NCBI GenBank assembly: GCA_964577255.1
Contig: CAZNYM010000054.1
Coordinates: forward strand, 1-9,549
Direction: 5' to 3'
DNA length: 9,549 bases
DNA from: Micavibrio_C sp964577255
GTDB taxonomy: Bacteria > Pseudomonadota > Alphaproteobacteria > Micavibrionales > Micavibrionaceae
The notes below the pieces were generated by a model. That model searched no databases. It was not told the origin of the DNA and was given only the letters and a program-made list of their open reading frames with translations. The translations under genes and the position numbers were made by a program. How positions within the stretch are numbered: the stretch's first letter is position 1; the number at the start of each line of letters is the position of its first letter. Positions 5,982 to 9,549 of the stretch are shown here, piece after piece.

Positions 5982-6596
5982 TCAATTGTTTAACTGCGGG
6001 GGAAAATTGCGCTTTTCCAACAGGGTTTTAAGCCAATCCCGGATTTCCGGATCGTTCCAGGCGACCTCTCCCATGATTCTGTATAATATTGTCCCCTGCG
6101 GGCTCAGGATATAGGTGATGGGCAATCCCCCCCGGCTCAGGCTTTCCATCTGACTGAAATCGGTCAGAAAGACGGTTTCCAGGCCGGAAAACCCCGCCCG
6201 GTCCATTTTTTGCGCCAGTTCGGCGGCGTTTCCCGGCAAATCGGCCGATATCAATGTCAGAACGAAGCGATCGGCCGGCATTTCCTGCGCCAGTTCCCGC
6301 AGGGACGGCAATTCGCGCAGGCAAGGCGGGCACCAGGTGGCCCAGACATTGACGAGCGCATAACGGCCCCGCGCGTGACGGACAAGATCGAAAGGGCCAT
6401 CGTTCATGTTCTTGAGAGCCAGAACCGGGAAGCTCTCGCCGTCACCCGCCGCGATTTGCGTAAGTCCTGACGGCAAAAGTGGGTTCTGCGCCTGCCCCGC
6501 CATACGGCCCGCCTGCCAGAAGCCCAGGCAGGCAACCAGGAACAAACAAAGCCCCAGCACGTTCCTGCGGTTTCGCGATAAGTTAAAATGTGCCAA
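5982..6596 (-). CDS. tlpA: TlpA-family membrane-anchored thiol:disulfide oxidoreductase
   Basis: A 204-residue thioredoxin-fold protein. An N-terminal positive stretch (NLSRNRRN) is followed by one hydrophobic helix (about 12-30), giving an uncleaved anchor with the catalytic domain in the periplasm. The active site is WATWCPPC (85-92, Cys89/Cys92), with the cis-proline at Pro159 in GGLPITYILSPQG. TlpA proteins reduce disulfides during cytochrome oxidase and cytochrome c maturation; in Bradyrhizobium TlpA serves the copper centre of aa3 oxidase. The frame has no ATG before residue 32, which lies beyond the anchor, so the start is the TTG at 6596-6594 or, less likely, the GTG at residue 13. 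It diverges from the lipoprotein gene across 30 nt. In related alphaproteobacteria tlpA usually diverges from argH instead. The exact start is the weakest part of this call. Confidence 0.9.
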   Translation of the reverse strand: MAHFNLSRNRRNVLGLCLFLVACLGFWQAGRMAGQAQNPLLPSGLTQIAAGDGESFPVLALKNMNDGPFDLVRHARGRYALVNVWATWCPPCLRELPSLRELAQEMPADRFVLTLISADLPGNAAELAQKMDRAGFSGLETVFLTDFSQMESLSRGGLPITYILSPQGTILYRIMGEVAWNDPEIRDWLKTLLEKRNFPPQLNN

Positions 6597-6626
6597 GGTA
6601 ATGATGATAATCCCGGGAAAACGACC
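6584..6626. promoter_or_regulatory. Compact divergent control region between tlpA and the lipoprotein gene
   Basis: Only 30 nt separate the two divergent starts, so promoters must overlap coding ends. -10-like hexamers are visible on both strands: TAAAAT (6584-6589, plus) and TATCAT (6609-6604, minus). No convincing -35 box accompanies either. A GGGA at 6615-6618 is the likely ribosome-binding element for the lipoprotein ATG at 6627. Confidence 0.3.
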
Positions 6627-6788
6627 ATGACTCGCAACAACTTTGTCTATATCGCTTCCGCCCTGCTGTTGTCCATCGCCCTTGGCGGCTGCGGCATCAA
6701 GCCCGATCAGCTGAAACCCCCGGCGGGATACGAAGAAAAAGATTACCCCCGCACCTATCCCTCCTCGGGCGGCGCGCCCGGCCCATGA
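6627..6788 (+). CDS. Small LptM-like (LPAM_2) lipoprotein
   Basis: A 53-residue lipoprotein. Residues 1-21 form a short signal peptide (basic MTRNN, then a hydrophobic core) ending in the lipobox L19-G20-G21-C22. The mature part begins CGIKPDQLKPPAGYEEKDYP and continues RTYPSSGGAPGP. The CGxKxxLxxPP pattern right after the lipidated Cys is typical of the tiny LptM/YifL family, which in E. coli assists disulfide maturation of the LptD-LptE LPS translocon; the TYP segment is like alphaproteobacterial members. The ATG at 6627 is chosen because it gives a standard signal peptide; the frame extends to a GTG-type start at 6588 inside tlpA, which would spoil it. The gene lies at the position such lipoproteins usually hold before lysA, but here it overlaps the TIGR02302 gene by 4 nt instead. 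The family call is good; function rests on E. coli. Confidence 0.82.
   Translation: MTRNNFVYIASALLLSIALGGCGIKPDQLKPPAGYEEKDYPRTYPSSGGAPGP
6766..6780 (+). repeat. GC-rich hairpin just before the TIGR02302 start codon
   Basis: CGGGCG (6766-6771), loop GCG, CGCCCG (6775-6780) forms a perfect 6-bp all-GC stem ending 4 nt before the ATG at 6785, inside the end of the lipoprotein gene. It occupies the place of the ribosome-binding site, and no Shine-Dalgarno sequence is visible. It would favour translation of the downstream gene by ribosomes that have just read the lipoprotein gene. That effect is inferred. Confidence 0.45.
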
Positions 6789-9325
6789 ATTACGACCCGC
6801 TGCATTTCGAGGAACGGCCTTTATTTGAAAAACTGCGCCTGCGCCGTTTCATAACGGGTGCGGTTCTGGCGGCTGAAGATCTGACCGCGCGGCTGCTGCC
6901 GGGTTTTTTATGGGTGGCAGTTTTCTCAACGCTGTGGCTTTTGGGCCTGCCGGCCGCGTTCGGCAAAACCGCTTCCTATGCTGTCTCTTTAGCTTTTTAC
7001 GCCGGACTTCTGTTTTTTGCGATCCGTGGCTTGCGCGGCTTCTCTTACCCGGACTGGAACGCCATCGACCGTCGCCTGGAAAAAAGCAGCGCGCTGCAAA
7101 ACAGGCCTCTTTCCTTCCTCGATGACAAGCTTGCCAATCCGCAGAACCCGGTCGCGTTGTCGCTGTGGCAGGCGCACCGCGACGCCATGCTGGAAAATCT
7201 GCACCGCCTCAAGACGCCGCATCCCCTCCCCGTGCTGAGCGGTCGCGATCCGCGTGCCTGGCGGGCACTCGCGGTCATCGCCATCGTCATCGGCTTGGTT
7301 ATCGCCGGTCCGCAATCTTCCGAAAGGCTGATAAGCGGGCTTGTGCCTTTTTCCGCGACGGTTCTTAACGGGCAGGACGCCCTGACACTCTGGATCACCC
7401 CGCCCGCTTATACCGGACAAGAGGAAATCGTCCTGAGCGGCAAGCATCTCAAACGCGAAGAGCCGCTTGCCATCCCCGAGGGCAGCACAATCCGCCTGCG
7501 CCTGAACGGCGGCTGGGGGCGCCCGGTCGCGATTCAGGGGAAGCAGCGTGAACCATTGCAGCGCAACGAAAAAAAGCAATGGTCACTTGAAACGGCGGTC
7601 CGGTCCGGCACAAGCCTGAAGGTGCGGCAGCTGGGATTTACGCGCCTCGATCTGCCTTATCAGTATATTGCCGATGCGCCGCCTTCGATTACCCTCGCCG
7701 GGGAAGTGAAACCGCAGGAAAAAGGCGTTCTGCAGATCCCCCTTAAGGTCAGGGACGATTATGGCGTCGCCGATCTGCACATGACCCTGACTCTCGACCC
7801 GGTGATCGAGGACAAACCCCTGGGCCACCCCTTCACCGAAACACGCGCCGTGATGAGCCCGCCGCTGACCGAGATTGAAATCAAGCCTTCCTACGATCTG
7901 GCCTGGCATCCGTGGGCGGGGCTGCCGGTCGACATCATCCTGGAAGCGCAGGATCAGAAAGGACAAAGAGCGGCAACTGCACCTCTGACACTGACCTTGC
8001 CCGAGCGCGCCTTCAGAAACCCTGTGGCGATAAAGCTCATCGCCCTGCGCAAGGCTTTCGCCTGGACGCCGGAATCCCTGGCGCCCGCGACTGCGGCCGC
8101 TCTGCGCGCCATTCTGGATGAACCGGAAACCTTCAATAAAAACCCTATCGTGGCGCTTTCGCTCAGCAGCATGATCGCCCGGCTCGGTTATCCCCTTACC
8201 GGGGGAAGCGCCGCGCGCCTGATCGAGCAATTGTGGGACACGGCGCTGCAGATCGAGGAGGGAAACCTGGCCCTTGCCGCCCGGACGCTGCGCGAAAGCC
8301 AGAGCAAGCTTGAAGCCCTTCTCAACAATCCCAACGCCAGCGACGAAGAGCTTGCGCAGGCGCTAGACGAATTCCGCCAGGCGCTGGGGCAGTATTTCCA
8401 GGAGCTGATGCAGGAACTGCAGAAGCAGATGGCTGAAGGCAAGATGGTCACGCTGCCTGAAGAACTTTTCTCAACCCTGACGCGTCCCGAGGATCTCGAG
8501 CGTTTTCTCGACGAACTGACCCAGCAGGCGCTTTCGGGCGACCGGCAGGACGCGCGCGAGATGTTGTCCAAGCTGCAGCAGCTGATGGATCAGCTCGACC
8601 CCTCGACCGGGCAGATGCAGATGTCCCCCGATATGCAGTTCAAGATGGAGAGTGTCAGCGAACTGCAGCAGCTGATCGAAAAACAGCAGGCGCTTTTGGA
8701 CCAGACCATGATCCAGGCCGAGAAAAGCGAACCCCCCTTCAGCGATCCGCCGCCGCCCGAGCCGGGCATGCCGTTCGACCGCGAAGCGCTGCAGGATTTG
8801 TGGAGCAATCTGCAAAAACAATCGGAGAAAAAAACTTCCGTGCCTGTCGATACGTCGGCATACCGCGACGAGCAGGAAGCTCTGCGCTTCATCCTCGGGC
8901 AGCTGATGAAGGAAGCAGGGGAAATCCTGAACGAAATTCCAGAGCCCCTGGGCCTTGCCGAGCTTGAAATGCGCGGTTCCTCCAAGGCACTCGGCGACAA
9001 CCGGCCGGCCACAGCCATCCCGCATCAGGAAAAAGCGCTCGAATATCTGCGCCAGACCATGAACCAGATGAGCGAACAGGTGGCAACACAACTCAGGCAA
9101 ATGATGGCACTCTCGCTGGGCGGCGGGAAAACGGATCCGCTCGGCCGGCCCTTGAGCGAAGGCGAAGGCCCGTCATGGCTGCCGTCCTCGCGCGTGCAGA
9201 TCCCCGACGAGGCACAGCGCAAGAAGGTCAAGGAAATACTCGATATCCTGCGCAAGCGCGCGGGCGAATATGATCGCCCGGCAGCGGAACGGGAATATTA
9301 CCGCCGCCTGATGAAGCAGTTCTAA
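6785..9325 (+). CDS. TIGR02302 / DUF4175 family large inner-membrane protein
   Basis: An 846-residue protein matching the alphaproteobacterial TIGR02302 (DUF4175) family, whose function is not established. Three hydrophobic segments lie near the N-terminus (about 38-58, 63-82 and 159-175), separated by a conserved RRLEKSSALQNRPLSFLDDK-like region (96-115). A beta-rich, probably periplasmic part follows (about 195-405), with ITPPAYTGQEEIVL (204-217) and a KVRDDYGVADL motif (321-331). The rest is long helices rich in Gln, Leu and Met (about 480-650), a proline-rich break (PPFSDPPPPEP, 650-660), more helix, and the family's characteristic end: DPLGRPLSEGEG (784-795), RVQIPDEAQRKKVKEILDIL (803-822) and a final YYRRLMKQF. 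The start overlaps the lipoprotein stop as ATGA. The architecture suggests an envelope scaffold, but that is a guess. It ends 4 nt from the convergent downstream gene. Confidence 0.88.
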   Translation: MNYDPLHFEERPLFEKLRLRRFITGAVLAAEDLTARLLPGFLWVAVFSTLWLLGLPAAFGKTASYAVSLAFYAGLLFFAIRGLRGFSYPDWNAIDRRLEKSSALQNRPLSFLDDKLANPQNPVALSLWQAHRDAMLENLHRLKTPHPLPVLSGRDPRAWRALAVIAIVIGLVIAGPQSSERLISGLVPFSATVLNGQDALTLWITPPAYTGQEEIVLSGKHLKREEPLAIPEGSTIRLRLNGGWGRPVAIQGKQREPLQRNEKKQWSLETAVRSGTSLKVRQLGFTRLDLPYQYIADAPPSITLAGEVKPQEKGVLQIPLKVRDDYGVADLHMTLTLDPVIEDKPLGHPFTETRAVMSPPLTEIEIKPSYDLAWHPWAGLPVDIILEAQDQKGQRAATAPLTLTLPERAFRNPVAIKLIALRKAFAWTPESLAPATAAALRAILDEPETFNKNPIVALSLSSMIARLGYPLTGGSAARLIEQLWDTALQIEEGNLALAARTLRESQSKLEALLNNPNASDEELAQALDEFRQALGQYFQELMQELQKQMAEGKMVTLPEELFSTLTRPEDLERFLDELTQQALSGDRQDAREMLSKLQQLMDQLDPSTGQMQMSPDMQFKMESVSELQQLIEKQQALLDQTMIQAEKSEPPFSDPPPPEPGMPFDREALQDLWSNLQKQSEKKTSVPVDTSAYRDEQEALRFILGQLMKEAGEILNEIPEPLGLAELEMRGSSKALGDNRPATAIPHQEKALEYLRQTMNQMSEQVATQLRQMMALSLGGGKTDPLGRPLSEGEGPSWLPSSRVQIPDEAQRKKVKEILDILRKRAGEYDRPAAEREYYRRLMKQF

Positions 9326-9329
9326 GGTA

Positions 9330-9549
9330 TTATTCAGGCCAGGATACGGGCGCCACAGCGCCGATCAAAAGCGGACCGGCGTAAAAAGCCTGATCCTTCA
9401 GGGTAAAGCCGATATCAAGCGCCGGATCGCCGGTCTCCGGGTCAGGCTGCGCCATGGCGGAAAGCAGCGTGACCGAAAGCCGGGCCTGCCGTTCGTCGAT
9501 CACGCCGCGCGCGCGCAGGTAATCCATGAACGTCGTGAAGCCCCACACC
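9330..9549 (-). CDS. C-terminal fragment of a possible DUF2125 protein (partial)
   Basis: The frame is open to the right edge, so only the last 73 codons, including the stop, are seen. The visible sequence includes MDYLRARGVIDERQARLSVT, LSAMAQPDPETGDPALDIGF, and an end LKDQAFYAGPLLIGAVAPVSWPE. The arrangement of a helical 'LxxRGxIxxxQA' segment, a short Pro/Gly linker and a final strand pair '...xxxxxGPLxIGxxxP' resembles the C-terminus of alphaproteobacterial DUF2125 proteins, which are of unknown function and usually exported. With so little sequence this is tentative. It converges on the TIGR02302 gene with 4 nt between the stops and no terminator visible. Confidence 0.5.
   Translation of the reverse strand, partial: VWGFTTFMDYLRARGVIDERQARLSVTLLSAMAQPDPETGDPALDIGFTLKDQAFYAGPLLIGAVAPVSWPE

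Overview
The window reads as chromosomal core DNA of an alphaproteobacterium: moderately GC-rich, gene-dense, and with gene neighbours typical of that class (lysC divergent from ubiG; a RodZ-type gene directly upstream of ispG; tlpA divergent from an LptM-type lipoprotein gene; a TIGR02302/DUF4175 membrane protein). I see no insertion sequence, prophage, CRISPR array, tRNA, rRNA or defence locus. Genus cannot be decided from the sequence.

Left block, minus strand (about 3598 down to 1): lysC (aspartokinase), rodZ-like (cell-shape HTH/membrane protein), ispG (isoprenoid precursor synthesis) and the start of a GNAT acetyltransferase that runs off the window. lysC and rodZ are 10 nt apart, rodZ and ispG overlap by 4 nt, and the GNAT gene follows after 43 nt, so this is very likely one operon. 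It supplies aspartate-family precursors, cell-shape control and isoprenoid precursors. lysC contains a strong internal ribosome-binding site that would produce a separate regulatory beta subunit.

Middle (3649-4607, plus strand): ubiG (ubiquinone O-methyltransferase), diverging from lysC across 50 nt, overlaps by 4 nt a 64-residue two-helix protein of the HIG1 type. This pairs ubiquinone synthesis with a likely respiratory-complex factor. Convergent to it is a 427-residue pentapeptide-repeat protein (5902-4619, minus) that looks like an internal duplication of a roughly 217-residue unit.

Right block: tlpA (membrane-anchored thioredoxin, minus) diverges across 30 nt from a small LptM-like lipoprotein, which overlaps by 4 nt the 846-residue TIGR02302 protein. 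In many alphaproteobacteria argH and lysA lie among these genes; here both are absent from the locus. The last gene, convergent and cut by the window end, is possibly a DUF2125 protein.

The main points for a second look are the nested aspartokinase beta subunit, the collapsed tlpA-(argH)-lptM-(lysA)-TIGR02302 cluster, the duplicated pentapeptide architecture and the ubiG-HIG1 coupling. No clearly new multi-gene system is visible.
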